Source of the DNA: Spectribacter hydrogenoxidans
GTDB taxonomy: Bacteria > Pseudomonadota > Gammaproteobacteria > Nevskiales > Salinisphaeraceae
Assembly (NCBI RefSeq): GCF_031846275.1
Contig: NZ_JAVRIB010000011.1
Coordinates: 1-64,000 of the forward strand
DNA: 64,000 nt
Direction: 5' to 3'
Part shown: positions 17,582 to 26,786 of the stretch, one piece after another
Numbering within the stretch: position 1 is the stretch's first letter
Layout: each line of letters starts with the position of its first letter
Notes under the pieces: generated by a model
What the model was told of the DNA's origin: nothing
Databases searched by the model: none
The model's input: only the letters and a program-made list of their open reading frames with translations
Translations under genes and position numbers: made by a program

Positions 17582-20500
17582 ATGAGATGCAAGCTGGCCA
17601 TTGCGGCCGTTCTGGTCATGCTGGTCGGTGTTGTCGGCCCGGCGCATGCGTTGGGGTTCGGTGACATTCGTGTCGAATCGGCCCTCAACCAGCCCCTGCG
17701 TGCGTCGTTTCCGCTTCTCGGCGTCAAGCCCGAGGAGCAGGACGACATCGTGGTGCGGGTTGCCTCGCGGGCAACCTTCGAGCGCTTCGGCATCGAGCGG
17801 GTCGGCATTCTGGATGAGGTCGAGCTGGTTCTTTCCGACAGCGCGGAGAAGGGTGGGTTGCGCGTGCGCATGCGGTCGACCCGCAGCATCCGCGAGCCCT
17901 TCCTGACCTTCCTGGTGGAAGCCAACTGGTCCGGGCGCCGGGCACTGCGCGAATACACCATCCTGCTCGATCCGCCGGCGTCCGCACCGTCCGGTCAGGC
18001 GCCGCCGACAGAGGCTGCCCCCCCGGTGCCGGCGGGTGCGGAATTCGACACCGCAGCGGCATCCCGGCCCGAACTGCAGACCAGCGCCGATACCGCCCCG
18101 ACGGAACCATTGGACGACGAGCCGGTCGCCGAGGCGGAGCCTGATGAACCGGCCTACCGTGAGGAGCCCGGCGGGGGCAAGCCCGCGTCGGTGGCCGACG
18201 GCCCGCGCCGCATCGGCCCGATCCAGCCCAACCAGACCCTCTGGAGCCTGGCCAGCGATAATCGCCCGGCGGGTTCGGTGACCATGGACCAGATGCTGGT
18301 GGCGCTCTACCGCAGCAACCCGCAGGCCTTCGACGGCAACATGAATCTGATGTTGGAGGGGGCCACGCTGTTCGTTCCTTCCCTGGAGGACATCCGCGCA
18401 ATCAGTCGCCGCGAGGCTACGCAACTGGTGGCCGAGCAGCGCCGCGCGTTCAAGCAGCTCGGCGGTTCCTCGAGCCAGACGCGCGTGGCCGATGGCGGTA
18501 GCCCGGATACCGGCGATGGCGCCGCGGGCCAACTGCGGCTGGAAGCTGCCGAGGAATCCGCGGGTGACGACGCGAATGCCACGCGAGTGGCGACACCGGA
18601 GTCGAGCGGGTCCGGTGCTGACGACACCGGTGAGGCACTGGGTGCCCTGGCCGCGACCGCCGACGACAATGCGGCTGCAGCGGACGAACCGGCGCGTGGC
18701 GACGATGATGCCGCAACCGTCGACGAGGAATCCGGTGACATTGAGGATTCCGAGCCGGCAGCAGGCGCTCAGAGCGCCGTAGCCGACGGCGCTGATGCCG
18801 ATGAAAGTCCGGGCGCGGATGACGCCGCCAACGAGGATTCCGACGACCAGATGGCCGCGGTGGCTGGCGACGATGCCGACGCCGGGAACACACCGGCTAC
18901 TGATGCGGGCAACGGCGATGCCGTGGACGAACCCGTCGACGACGAGATGGTGGCGGGCCTGGCCGACGGCACCGATGAATCCACGGACGACGCGGCATCA
19001 TCGGCCGCTGACGGCGACGATGAGGTGGTGGCGGACGGCGAAACGAATAGCGACGCTGAGGCCGGCTCGACGGCCGCGGATGTCGAATCCGGAAACAAGA
19101 CGGCCGGAAATGCCGGGGCCGGGGATGCCGGAAATCCGGCATCCGACGCCGCATCTGAAAACGGCGCGCCGATCACCCCGGTGGAATCGGTGGTGCCCGA
19201 TTCGGCCGCCGACCTGTTCACGGCGCGGCAGCTGCTGCTGGCACTGGCCGGTCTGCTGCTAGTGGTAGCTCTGTTCGCCTATCTGCGCAGGCGGCAGTAC
19301 AAGCCCATGCCGGCTGATTTCAGCGGCCTTGATCAGGACGAGCCGCCCGACGTTACCGCTGCGGCCACGCCGGCGGCGGCTGCCACCGCCGCGGCAGCAA
19401 CCGCACCCGAGCCGGCCCCGGAGCCCGCGCCCGATGTCGAGGAAGTACTGGCCGATGCCCGCTTCCACGAGGAGAACGAACTCTACGACGAGGCCCTGTC
19501 GGTGCTGGCCATGGGCCGCGAGCATCATCCCGATGATCCGCGGCTGCAGGACCGCACGCTGGCAGTGCTGCATGCCGCTGGTGAACGGGACGCGTTCGTT
19601 GCCGATGCGCGCAACATATTCCCCCATCCTGACCCGGACGAAGAGCGCTGGCGCGAAACCGCGGCGATGGGCCGAGAACTGGCCCCGGACGAGGATTCGT
19701 TCGCCGATGTGCCGCTGCCCGCTTCACGGCTGGACGCGGCATCCCCCGAGACCGATTTCGCCGCCAATACCCGGGTGGCCGGCGAGCCGGCAGACGGCCT
19801 GTCCGAGCCTGCCGACGCGCCGCACTCATGGCTCACGCCTGCCGCAGCGGCGGCCCCGGGAACAACCGAGGCGGATGACGGGCTTGACGACGATCTGACC
19901 CCCTCGACCGACGAGGAATTCGAGGCCATGCTGGCGTCGTTCGACGCGGGCAACGCCCCCGGGCCGGCGGCTGAAACCCCGCCCCGTGAGTCTGAATCCG
20001 CGCCGGCGACGAATGCCGACATCGATCTCGATCCCGACCAGTTCGATTTCGAACTCGACTCGGGCAGCACCGTTGAGCCCGCGGCTGGCGATGATGCTTC
20101 GTTGTCGGACTCGTTGGCGTTCGATATCGGCGATCTGTCTGTCGACGAATCCGGACAAACCGATGCGGGCAGCAGCGATGGCTGGCTGGGCGAGACCGGG
20201 GCTACCGAACGCCAGCCTCCGGAAGCCGCCGAGGGCGGCTTCGAGGACTTTACCGATCCCTTCGCCGAGAGCGATCCGGATGTTCCGGTGTCCGGGGATG
20301 GCGACATGCTGGATGATGGCGTCGACACTTTGACCGACTCACCGTCAACCGCCGATGACGATGGAATGCCGTTCGATGTGCCGGATCCCGCCGAGGAACG
20401 CCCGGCGGCTGACCACGCGGAGTCGCATGAGCCGGTCACGGACGAATCGGCCGCCCTGGACCTTGATCTGGACGAGGACTGGCGCCCGACGCCCGCGCCG

Positions 20501-21118
20501 GCATCGGCCGGTGAGCCCGGGACGCTGGATGGCGATGACGCGCCGGCATGGCCCAGCAATGAAGGCCTGTCGCTGACCGACGAGCCGGCATGGCCCGATT
20601 CCTCGACCGACGACGCGACGGCGGACCAGCCGGATGTCACGGCGTTTGAGCCGGAAACCGCTCCGGACGAAGACCCGTTCCAGCTGGACGACGAATTCGA
20701 TCTGGATGCGCCGCTGGCGGCCGGGCAGGGTGTCGAGGAAGACACTGGTGCGGATTCATCGCCGGAAGACACCATGGAGCGGGCGCCGGCCGGAGAAACT
20801 CCTGACGACGCCAGCGCCGACGATCCATTCGGGACGGCGTCAGCGCCGGAAGCCGTACCCCCGGCAGCGGTCATGCCCGATACCGGCGGCACGGCGGCGT
20901 CGCCCGATGACGCCACCGGCCCGATCGACGATGACATGGCGCTAGATACGCCGGCCGGTGATGCCGGTGGCGAGGACCTGGCAATCCAGCTGGACCTGGC
21001 CCGGGCCTATCTCGACATGGGCGAACCCGACATGGCTGGCTCGTTGCTGGAAGAGGTGCGCGACCAGGGCACGGCCGATCAGCGCCGCGAGGCTGAAGAC
21101 CTGCTTAAGCGTCTGTAG
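17582..21118 (+). CDS. fimV: FimV-like peptidoglycan-binding pilus hub protein
   Basis: FimV is an inner-membrane protein required for assembly of the type IV pilus secretin and for twitching; it also links to polar cAMP and chemotaxis signalling in Pseudomonas. The start at ATG 17582 gives a clear signal peptide ending near HALGFGDIRVES, close to the ALGLG motif of FimV. Then come the conserved N-terminal domain (~25-130), a LysM-type region (~210-285, IQPNQTLWSLASDN), a long acidic Asp/Ala/Glu-rich linker, a membrane span (~545-565), an acidic cytoplasmic stretch, and the C-terminal FimV TPR-like domain (~1133-1178, DLARAYLDMGEPDMAGSLLEE). At 1178 aa it is larger than P. aeruginosa FimV (919), the excess being acidic low-complexity sequence. 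Confidence 0.93.
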   Translation: MRCKLAIAAVLVMLVGVVGPAHALGFGDIRVESALNQPLRASFPLLGVKPEEQDDIVVRVASRATFERFGIERVGILDEVELVLSDSAEKGGLRVRMRSTRSIREPFLTFLVEANWSGRRALREYTILLDPPASAPSGQAPPTEAAPPVPAGAEFDTAAASRPELQTSADTAPTEPLDDEPVAEAEPDEPAYREEPGGGKPASVADGPRRIGPIQPNQTLWSLASDNRPAGSVTMDQMLVALYRSNPQAFDGNMNLMLEGATLFVPSLEDIRAISRREATQLVAEQRRAFKQLGGSSSQTRVADGGSPDTGDGAAGQLRLEAAEESAGDDANATRVATPESSGSGADDTGEALGALAATADDNAAAADEPARGDDDAATVDEESGDIEDSEPAAGAQSAVADGADADESPGADDAANEDSDDQMAAVAGDDADAGNTPATDAGNGDAVDEPVDDEMVAGLADGTDESTDDAASSAADGDDEVVADGETNSDAEAGSTAADVESGNKTAGNAGAGDAGNPASDAASENGAPITPVESVVPDSAADLFTARQLLLALAGLLLVVALFAYLRRRQYKPMPADFSGLDQDEPPDVTAAATPAAAATAAAATAPEPAPEPAPDVEEVLADARFHEENELYDEALSVLAMGREHHPDDPRLQDRTLAVLHAAGERDAFVADARNIFPHPDPDEERWRETAAMGRELAPDEDSFADVPLPASRLDAASPETDFAANTRVAGEPADGLSEPADAPHSWLTPAAAAAPGTTEADDGLDDDLTPSTDEEFEAMLASFDAGNAPGPAAETPPRESESAPATNADIDLDPDQFDFELDSGSTVEPAAGDDASLSDSLAFDIGDLSVDESGQTDAGSSDGWLGETGATERQPPEAAEGGFEDFTDPFAESDPDVPVSGDGDMLDDGVDTLTDSPSTADDDGMPFDVPDPAEERPAADHAESHEPVTDESAALDLDLDEDWRPTPAPASAGEPGTLDGDDAPAWPSNEGLSLTDEPAWPDSSTDDATADQPDVTAFEPETAPDEDPFQLDDEFDLDAPLAAGQGVEEDTGADSSPEDTMERAPAGETPDDASADDPFGTASAPEAVPPAAVMPDTGGTAASPDDATGPIDDDMALDTPAGDAGGEDLAIQLDLARAYLDMGEPDMAGSLLEEVRDQGTADQRREAEDLLKRL

Positions 21119-21138
21119 GCCCCGGCGACCTCCCTGGC

Positions 21139-21939
21139 ATGCCGCGCTACGCCGCCTGCATCCAGTATCTGGGCAGCGCTTATGCAGGCTGGCAGGCGCA
21201 GCCCCATGCCGACTCGGTGCAGGTGCGGGTCGAGTCCGCCCTGAGTCGGGTCGCGGATGCGCCGGTGCGGGTAGTCTGCGCCGGACGCACCGATGCCGGG
21301 GTGCACGCGGCGGGGCAGGTGGTGCATTTCGATGTACCGTCACCGCGGCCGCCGCGGGCCTGGGTGTTCGGTGGCAACACCCGCCTGCCGGCGGATATCA
21401 GCCTGCGCTGGGCACGGCCGGTCCCCGACGACTTCCATGCCCGTTACGCCGCCGAGTGGCGCGCCTATCGCTATCTGCTGTTCGATCATCCCGCTCGGGA
21501 TGCCCTGACCGCGGGGCGCGTCACCCATAGCCGTTATCGCCTGAATGCGGATGTCATGCACGCCGCCGCGCAGCCGTTGCTCGGTGAGCATGATTTCAGC
21601 GCGTTTCGCGCCGCGGGCTGTCAGTCCCGCACACCATGGCGACGTCTCGAACAGCTGCGCATCGAGCGCCGTCAGGGGTTGATCGTGATCGAGGTGCGAG
21701 CCAATGCGTTTCTTCACCACATGGTGCGCAACCTGGCGGGAACGCTGATCCAGGTGGGGCGCGGCCAGCGGGATGCCGGCTGGCCGGCGCGGCTGCTGGC
21801 CGGGCGGGACCGCACGGTGGCAGGGCCGACCGCGCCGGCCGACGGTCTTTATCTGTGCGCGGTGGGCTATCCGGCCCGCTTCAGTCTGCCGGAAGCGCCG
21901 GCGGAATCGGCGCTGATCGCCGGGGGCGGCGGCTGGTAA
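21139..21939 (+). CDS. truA: tRNA pseudouridine(38-40) synthase TruA
   Basis: TruA isomerises uridines 38, 39 and 40 in tRNA anticodon arms. The 266-aa product carries the catalytic aspartate D52 in AGRTDAGVHA and the family segments FHARYAAEWRAYRY and FLHHMVRNLAG. It starts 20 bp after fimV, keeping the fimV-truA-trpF order known in Pseudomonas. Length and motifs are normal. Confidence 0.97.
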   Translation: MPRYAACIQYLGSAYAGWQAQPHADSVQVRVESALSRVADAPVRVVCAGRTDAGVHAAGQVVHFDVPSPRPPRAWVFGGNTRLPADISLRWARPVPDDFHARYAAEWRAYRYLLFDHPARDALTAGRVTHSRYRLNADVMHAAAQPLLGEHDFSAFRAAGCQSRTPWRRLEQLRIERRQGLIVIEVRANAFLHHMVRNLAGTLIQVGRGQRDAGWPARLLAGRDRTVAGPTAPADGLYLCAVGYPARFSLPEAPAESALIAGGGGW

Positions 21940-21985
21940 ACTGTCGCTTACGTCGGCAACCCCGGCCGGCGCGATCACCGAGGGA

Positions 21986-22618
21986 GTGGCTGTGCGAACG
22001 CGCGTGAAGATCTGCGGGATCACCCGCGCCGAGGATGCCCGGGCCGCCGCCATGGCCGGCGCCGACGCGATCGGTCTGGTGTTCTACGATCAGAGCCCCC
22101 GTTTCGTCACCATCGAGCAGGCTCGCGAGGTCTGCCGGGCCTTGCCGCCGTTCGTGGCGGTTACCGCGCTGTTCCTGGATGCGGCAGCGGCTTCCGTGCA
22201 GACCGTGGTCGATGCGCTGCGCCCGGACATCCTGCAGTTTCACGGCAATGAAGCGCCGGAGTTCTGCCAGGCCTTCGGGGTATCGTATATCCGCGCGGTG
22301 CCGATGGGCGGCGACGCCGATCCGGCGGAATGGGCCGCGCGTTTCCCCGATGCTGCGGCGCTGCTGCTGGACAGTCACCGGGCCGGCGAGGCCGGCGGTC
22401 GCGGCGAAACCTTCGACTGGCAGCGGGGCGTGTTGCCGAATGGCCCGGCGGTGATTGCGGCCGGCGGGCTGCAGCCGGACAATGTCGGTGCGGCAGTGCG
22501 GGATATGCGACCCTATGGTGTCGATGTGAGCAGCGGCGTCGAGATCGCGCCCGGCATCAAGGATCATCAACTCATGCAGCAATTCATCGAGGCGATTTAC
22601 CGTGTCGACCGCGACTGA
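21986..22618 (+). CDS. trpF: Phosphoribosylanthranilate isomerase
   Basis: TrpF performs the Amadori rearrangement of phosphoribosylanthranilate in tryptophan synthesis. It begins at GTG 21986 (a second GTG six bases later is possible) and gives a 210-aa TIM barrel. VKICGITRAEDA near residue 7 contains the catalytic cysteine, and SGVEIAPGIKD near the C-terminus binds phosphate. It is a free-standing TrpF, not fused to TrpC. Its last 17 bp overlap trpB, suggesting translational coupling. Confidence 0.97.
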   Translation: MAVRTRVKICGITRAEDARAAAMAGADAIGLVFYDQSPRFVTIEQAREVCRALPPFVAVTALFLDAAAASVQTVVDALRPDILQFHGNEAPEFCQAFGVSYIRAVPMGGDADPAEWAARFPDAAALLLDSHRAGEAGGRGETFDWQRGVLPNGPAVIAAGGLQPDNVGAAVRDMRPYGVDVSSGVEIAPGIKDHQLMQQFIEAIYRVDRD

Positions 22619-23831
22619 TCTGTCCAATCTTCACGCTTGGCGTGACATGCCCGACGCCCGGGGCCATTTCGGGCCCTATGGTGGGCGCTTCGTTGCCGAA
22701 ACGCTGATGGCGCCGCTCGAGGAACTGCGCGAAGCCTATGACCGGCTGCGCAACGATCCCGAATTCCAGGCCGAACTGGATGCCGACCTGCAGCATTATG
22801 TGGGCCGGCCCTCGCCGGTGTACCACGCGGAACGGCTGTCCCGGAAGGTCGGCGGCGCCCAGCTGTGGTTCAAGCGCGAAGATCTCAACCACACCGGCGC
22901 CCACAAGGTGAACAATACCATCGGACAGGGCCTGCTGGCCGCCCGCATGGGCAAGCGCCGGGTGATTGCCGAAACCGGCGCCGGTCAGCACGGGGTGGCC
23001 AGCGCCACCGTGGCCGCCCGGCTGGGCATGCAGTGCGTGGTCTACATGGGCAGCGAGGATGTGCGCCGCCAGGCGCCGAATGTCTACCGCATGAAGCTGC
23101 TCGGGGCCGAGGTGCGGCCGGTGGAATCCGGCTCCCGTACCCTCAAGGACGCCATGAACGAGGCCCTGCGTGACTGGGTCACCAACGTGGATGACACCTT
23201 CTACATCATCGGTACCGTGGCCGGTCCCCATCCCTATCCGGCGATGGTGCGGGATTTCCAGTCCGTGATCGGTCGCGAGGCACGCGGGCAGATGCAGGAA
23301 CGCATCGGCCGGCTGCCGGACGCCCTGGTGGCCTGTGTGGGCGGCGGCTCCAATGCCATCGGTCTGTTTCATCCGTTCCTGGACGATGAACAGGTGGCGC
23401 TGCACGGGGTGGAAGCCGGCGGCGACGGCATCGAAACCGGCCGCCACGCGGCGCCGCTGACCGGCGGGCGCAGCGGCGTGCTGCACGGCAATCGCACCTA
23501 CCTGATGCAGGACGACAACGGCCAGATTTCGGCCACCCACTCGATCTCCGCCGGGCTGGACTATCCCGGCGTCGGACCCGAGCACTCCTGGCTCAAGGAT
23601 ATCGGCCGCGCCCACTACGGCAGCGTCACCGATCGCGAGGCCCTGGCCGCCTTCCACGAACTGACCCGCGTTGAAGGCATCATGCCGGCACTGGAAACCG
23701 CGCACGCCGTGGCCTATGCGATGCAGCTGGCTGCGGACATGGATACCGATCAGCATGTGCTGATCAACCTGTCCGGCCGCGGCGACAAGGACGTGGCCAC
23801 GGTGGCCGAATTCGACGGAGCCGAACTTTGA
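22602..23831 (+). CDS. trpB: Tryptophan synthase beta chain
   Basis: TrpB condenses indole with serine using pyridoxal phosphate. The 409-aa product starts at GTG 22602 inside the end of trpF. The PLP lysine is K102 in HTGAHKVNNT, and the glycine-rich phosphate-binding loop reads GGGSNAIG. It has the full family length (E. coli 397). Its stop is shared with the TTG start of trpA (TTGA), which helps make the alpha and beta subunits in equal amounts. Confidence 0.98.
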   Translation: MSTATDLSNLHAWRDMPDARGHFGPYGGRFVAETLMAPLEELREAYDRLRNDPEFQAELDADLQHYVGRPSPVYHAERLSRKVGGAQLWFKREDLNHTGAHKVNNTIGQGLLAARMGKRRVIAETGAGQHGVASATVAARLGMQCVVYMGSEDVRRQAPNVYRMKLLGAEVRPVESGSRTLKDAMNEALRDWVTNVDDTFYIIGTVAGPHPYPAMVRDFQSVIGREARGQMQERIGRLPDALVACVGGGSNAIGLFHPFLDDEQVALHGVEAGGDGIETGRHAAPLTGGRSGVLHGNRTYLMQDDNGQISATHSISAGLDYPGVGPEHSWLKDIGRAHYGSVTDREALAAFHELTRVEGIMPALETAHAVAYAMQLAADMDTDQHVLINLSGRGDKDVATVAEFDGAEL

Positions 23832-24658
23832 GCCGGATCCGTCACCGCTTCGAGGCCCTGGCCGCCGCCGGCCGCACCGCGCTGATTCCGTATATAACCG
23901 CCGGCGACCCGGATGCGGACAGCACCGTGGCGCTGCTGCACGGGCTGGTCGGGGCCGGGGCGGACATCCTGGAACTGGGTGTGCCGTTTTCCGACCCGAT
24001 GGCCGATGGGCCGGTCATCCAGGCCGCCTGCGAGCGGGCGCTGGCCGGCGGCACGAGCCTGCACGATGTGATCGACATGGTCCGGACATTCCGCCGCGAT
24101 GATGCCGACACCCCGATCGTGCTGATGGGGTATCTCAACCCGCTGGAGTCGATGGGCATCGAGCGGTTCGCCAGTACGGCCGCCGAGGCGGGCGTGGACG
24201 GTGTTCTCGCGGTCGATCTGGGCGCCGACGAGGCCGGCGATGTGGCGCCGCTGTTCACCGCGGCCGGGCTGGATACGGTCTGTCTGGTGGCACCCACCAC
24301 CATCGAGTCGCGGCTGGCTCGGGTCGCGGAACACGCCAGTGGCTTTCTTTACTACGTGTCGCTCAAGGGCGTAACCGGTGCGGCGTCACTGGACGTGGCG
24401 GCGCTGGACGACCGGCTGGCGATGATTCGCCGTCATACGGACCAGCCCCTGGCCGTGGGTTTCGGTATCAGTACCCCGGACGCCGCGGCCGCCGTGGCGC
24501 GGGTGGCGGACGGGGTGGTTGTGGGCAGCGCCCTGGTTGGCCAGATCGGCGAAATCGGCGCGGATCGCGATCGCCTCTGCACCGAGGTGCCGGCCACGCT
24601 CGCGGCCATGCGTCGGGCCATGGATGAAACCACTGCCGCGGTCGGAGCAAGCGCATGA
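23828..24658 (+). CDS. trpA: Tryptophan synthase alpha chain
   Basis: TrpA cleaves indole-3-glycerol phosphate and channels indole to TrpB. The 276-aa product starts at TTG 23828, overlapping the trpB stop. Both catalytic acids are present in LELGVPFSDPMADGP, at Glu49 and Asp60 with the same numbering as the classical enzyme. The C-terminal GFGISTPDAAA phosphate-binding loop is intact. Its stop overlaps accD (ATGA). Confidence 0.97.
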   Translation: MSRIRHRFEALAAAGRTALIPYITAGDPDADSTVALLHGLVGAGADILELGVPFSDPMADGPVIQAACERALAGGTSLHDVIDMVRTFRRDDADTPIVLMGYLNPLESMGIERFASTAAEAGVDGVLAVDLGADEAGDVAPLFTAAGLDTVCLVAPTTIESRLARVAEHASGFLYYVSLKGVTGAASLDVAALDDRLAMIRRHTDQPLAVGFGISTPDAAAAVARVADGVVVGSALVGQIGEIGADRDRLCTEVPATLAAMRRAMDETTAAVGASA

Positions 24659-25530
24659 GTTGGCTCGAGAAGATCATGCCTTCGCAGATGAATCGCGACG
24701 CCGAGGGCAAGAAGAACGTCCCCGAGGGCGTCTGGACCAAGTGCGACGACTGCGGTGCGGTGCTCTACCGCGCGGAGATGGAGCGCACCATCCAGGTCTG
24801 TCCCAAGTGCGGCGCACACCAGGTGCTCACCGGCCGCCAGCGGCTGGACACGTTTCTCGACCACGAGCCGCGCGAGGAGCTGTTCGGCAGCATCGAACCG
24901 CGCGACCCGCTCAAGTTCCGCGACAATCGCAAGTATCGCGAACGCCTGCAGCAGGCCCAGCGTGATACCGAGGAACGCGAGGCGATCATCGTCATGGACG
25001 GAGCGGTCAAGGGGCTGGCCATTGTTGCCGGCGCCATGGACTTCCGTTTCATGGGCGGGTCGATGGGAAGTGTGGTGGGCGAGAAGTTCGCCCGCGCCGC
25101 GCTGCATGCCGCGGAACGCAAGCGCCCGCTGGTCTGCTTCTCCGCCAGCGGCGGCGCACGCATGCAGGAAGGTCTGTTCTCGTTGCTGCAGATGGCCAAG
25201 ACCAGTTCGGCCCTCGGCCGCCTGAGCGCCGCCGGGCAGCCGTTCGTGTCGGTGCTCACGCATCCCACCATGGGTGGTGTTGCCGCCAGTTTCTCGATGC
25301 TGGGCGACATCAACATGGCCGAGCCGGGCGCCCTGATCGGGTTTGCCGGCCCACGCGTGATCGAGCAGACGGTGCAGCAGACGCTGCCGGAGGGCTTCCA
25401 GCGCAGCGAATTCCTGCTGGAGCACGGTGCGATCGACATGATCGTGGACCGCCGCGAGTTGCGTGATCGCGTGCACAACCTGCTGGCGATGATGACCCAC
25501 CAGAAAGCCCGCGCCGCCGACATTCAATGA
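24655..25530 (+). CDS. accD: Acetyl-CoA carboxylase carboxyltransferase subunit beta
   Basis: AccD with AccA transfers carboxyl from biotin to acetyl-CoA, making malonyl-CoA for fatty acids. The 291-aa product has the N-terminal zinc ribbon with cysteines C30, C33, C49 and C52 and a crotonase-like carboxyltransferase domain with SASGGARMQEG and GGVAASFSMLGD. It overlaps trpA upstream and folC downstream by 4 bp each, so trpF to folC reads as one translationally coupled unit. Confidence 0.98.
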   Translation: MSWLEKIMPSQMNRDAEGKKNVPEGVWTKCDDCGAVLYRAEMERTIQVCPKCGAHQVLTGRQRLDTFLDHEPREELFGSIEPRDPLKFRDNRKYRERLQQAQRDTEEREAIIVMDGAVKGLAIVAGAMDFRFMGGSMGSVVGEKFARAALHAAERKRPLVCFSASGGARMQEGLFSLLQMAKTSSALGRLSAAGQPFVSVLTHPTMGGVAASFSMLGDINMAEPGALIGFAGPRVIEQTVQQTLPEGFQRSEFLLEHGAIDMIVDRRELRDRVHNLLAMMTHQKARAADIQ

Positions 25531-26786
25531 GCGCGGTGCTGTCGCCGACCCCGGTTACCGTCGACGACTGGCTGCGCTGGCAGGAAACGCTTCACCCCCG
25601 GGAAATCGATCTCGATCTGGCCCGCGTGGTCGAAGTCGGCGGCCGCATGGGGTTGCAGCCGTTCCCGGCCCCGATCCTGGCGGTGGGCGGTACCAACGGC
25701 AAGGGCAGTTGCGCGCTGGTACTGGAACGGCTGCTGGCCGGCCGCACCGGTGTGTACACCTCGCCGCACTTGGTTCGTTACAACGAGCGCATCCGCATCG
25801 ACGGCGAACCGGTCGACGATGCCGGGCTGGTCGCCGCATTCCGGGCCGTGGCCGAGGCCCGTGGCGAGGTTCCGCTGACCTATTTCGAATTCGGCACGCT
25901 CACGGCCATGCACTGCTTCGCACAGGCCGGCGTCGATCAGGTAGTGCTCGAAGTCGGCATGGGCGGGCGGCTGGACGCGGTCAACGCCTTCGATGCGACG
26001 GCCTCGGTGATCACCAGTATCGGCCTCGATCATGTCGACTGGCTCGGCGATAACCGCGAGGCCATTGGTCGCGAGAAGGCCGGGATTTTCCGTGCCGATC
26101 GACCCGCCGTCTGTGCCGACCGCGATCCCCCGGCCAGCATCGCCGCGGCCGCCTCGAAGACTGGCGCGCTGCTGCGCCGGATCGGGATCGATTACGACCT
26201 GGTGGCCGGGGCGCAACACTGGCACTGGCATGACTGGACCGGGGCCGAATTCGCGCTGCAACCGGTTCCGGGCCTGCTGCCCGATAACCTGGCAGCGGCT
26301 CTGGCCACGCTTCGCGCCGCCGGCTATCCACTGGATGCATCCGTCATCGATGCCCGGCTTGCCGGGTTCGCGGTGCCGGGGCGCCGCCAGCGCCTGGCAG
26401 GGGCCGTGGACCTGGTGCTGGACGTGGGTCACAACGCCGAGGCCATGGCGGTATTGCGCGAGTGGCTGGCGAAGCACCCGGTCCCCGGGCGGACGCTGGC
26501 GGTCATCGGCATGCTCGCGAACAAGCCGATCGCGGGCGCGACCACCCACCTGGCCGATGTCGTGACGGCCTGGTTCGCCGGCAGTCTGAGCGGACCGCGA
26601 GGCCTGGATGGAGAGGCACTTTCGGCGCAATTGCCGGGATCGGCTTCGGCCTACGAGGATATCGGGTCGGCATTCGCCGCCGCCCGCGGCCGGGCCGAGC
26701 CCGGCGATCGCATCCTGGTCTGCGGGTCGTTCTATACCGTGGGCGAGGTCATGACTCTGTTGGAGGATAGCCCGTGGAAGACGTGA
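25527..26786 (+). CDS. folC: Bifunctional folylpolyglutamate synthase/dihydrofolate synthase
   Basis: FolC adds glutamate to dihydropteroate and lengthens the polyglutamate tail of folates. The 419-aa Mur-ligase-fold enzyme has the ATP loop GGTNGKGSC (54-62), a family motif TSIGLDHVDWLG, and a C-terminal domain with DVGHNAEA. It overlaps accD by 4 bp and the following SPOR gene by 13 bp. The accD-folC-dedD order is widely conserved in gammaproteobacteria. Confidence 0.97.
   Translation: MSAVLSPTPVTVDDWLRWQETLHPREIDLDLARVVEVGGRMGLQPFPAPILAVGGTNGKGSCALVLERLLAGRTGVYTSPHLVRYNERIRIDGEPVDDAGLVAAFRAVAEARGEVPLTYFEFGTLTAMHCFAQAGVDQVVLEVGMGGRLDAVNAFDATASVITSIGLDHVDWLGDNREAIGREKAGIFRADRPAVCADRDPPASIAAAASKTGALLRRIGIDYDLVAGAQHWHWHDWTGAEFALQPVPGLLPDNLAAALATLRAAGYPLDASVIDARLAGFAVPGRRQRLAGAVDLVLDVGHNAEAMAVLREWLAKHPVPGRTLAVIGMLANKPIAGATTHLADVVTAWFAGSLSGPRGLDGEALSAQLPGSASAYEDIGSAFAAARGRAEPGDRILVCGSFYTVGEVMTLLEDSPWKT

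Noticed and set aside
19525..20937. 470-codon minus-strand open frame inside fimV
   Set aside because: The Ser/Gly/Ala-rich translation is the complement of the Asp/Glu-rich FimV codons; no ribosome site or family pattern.
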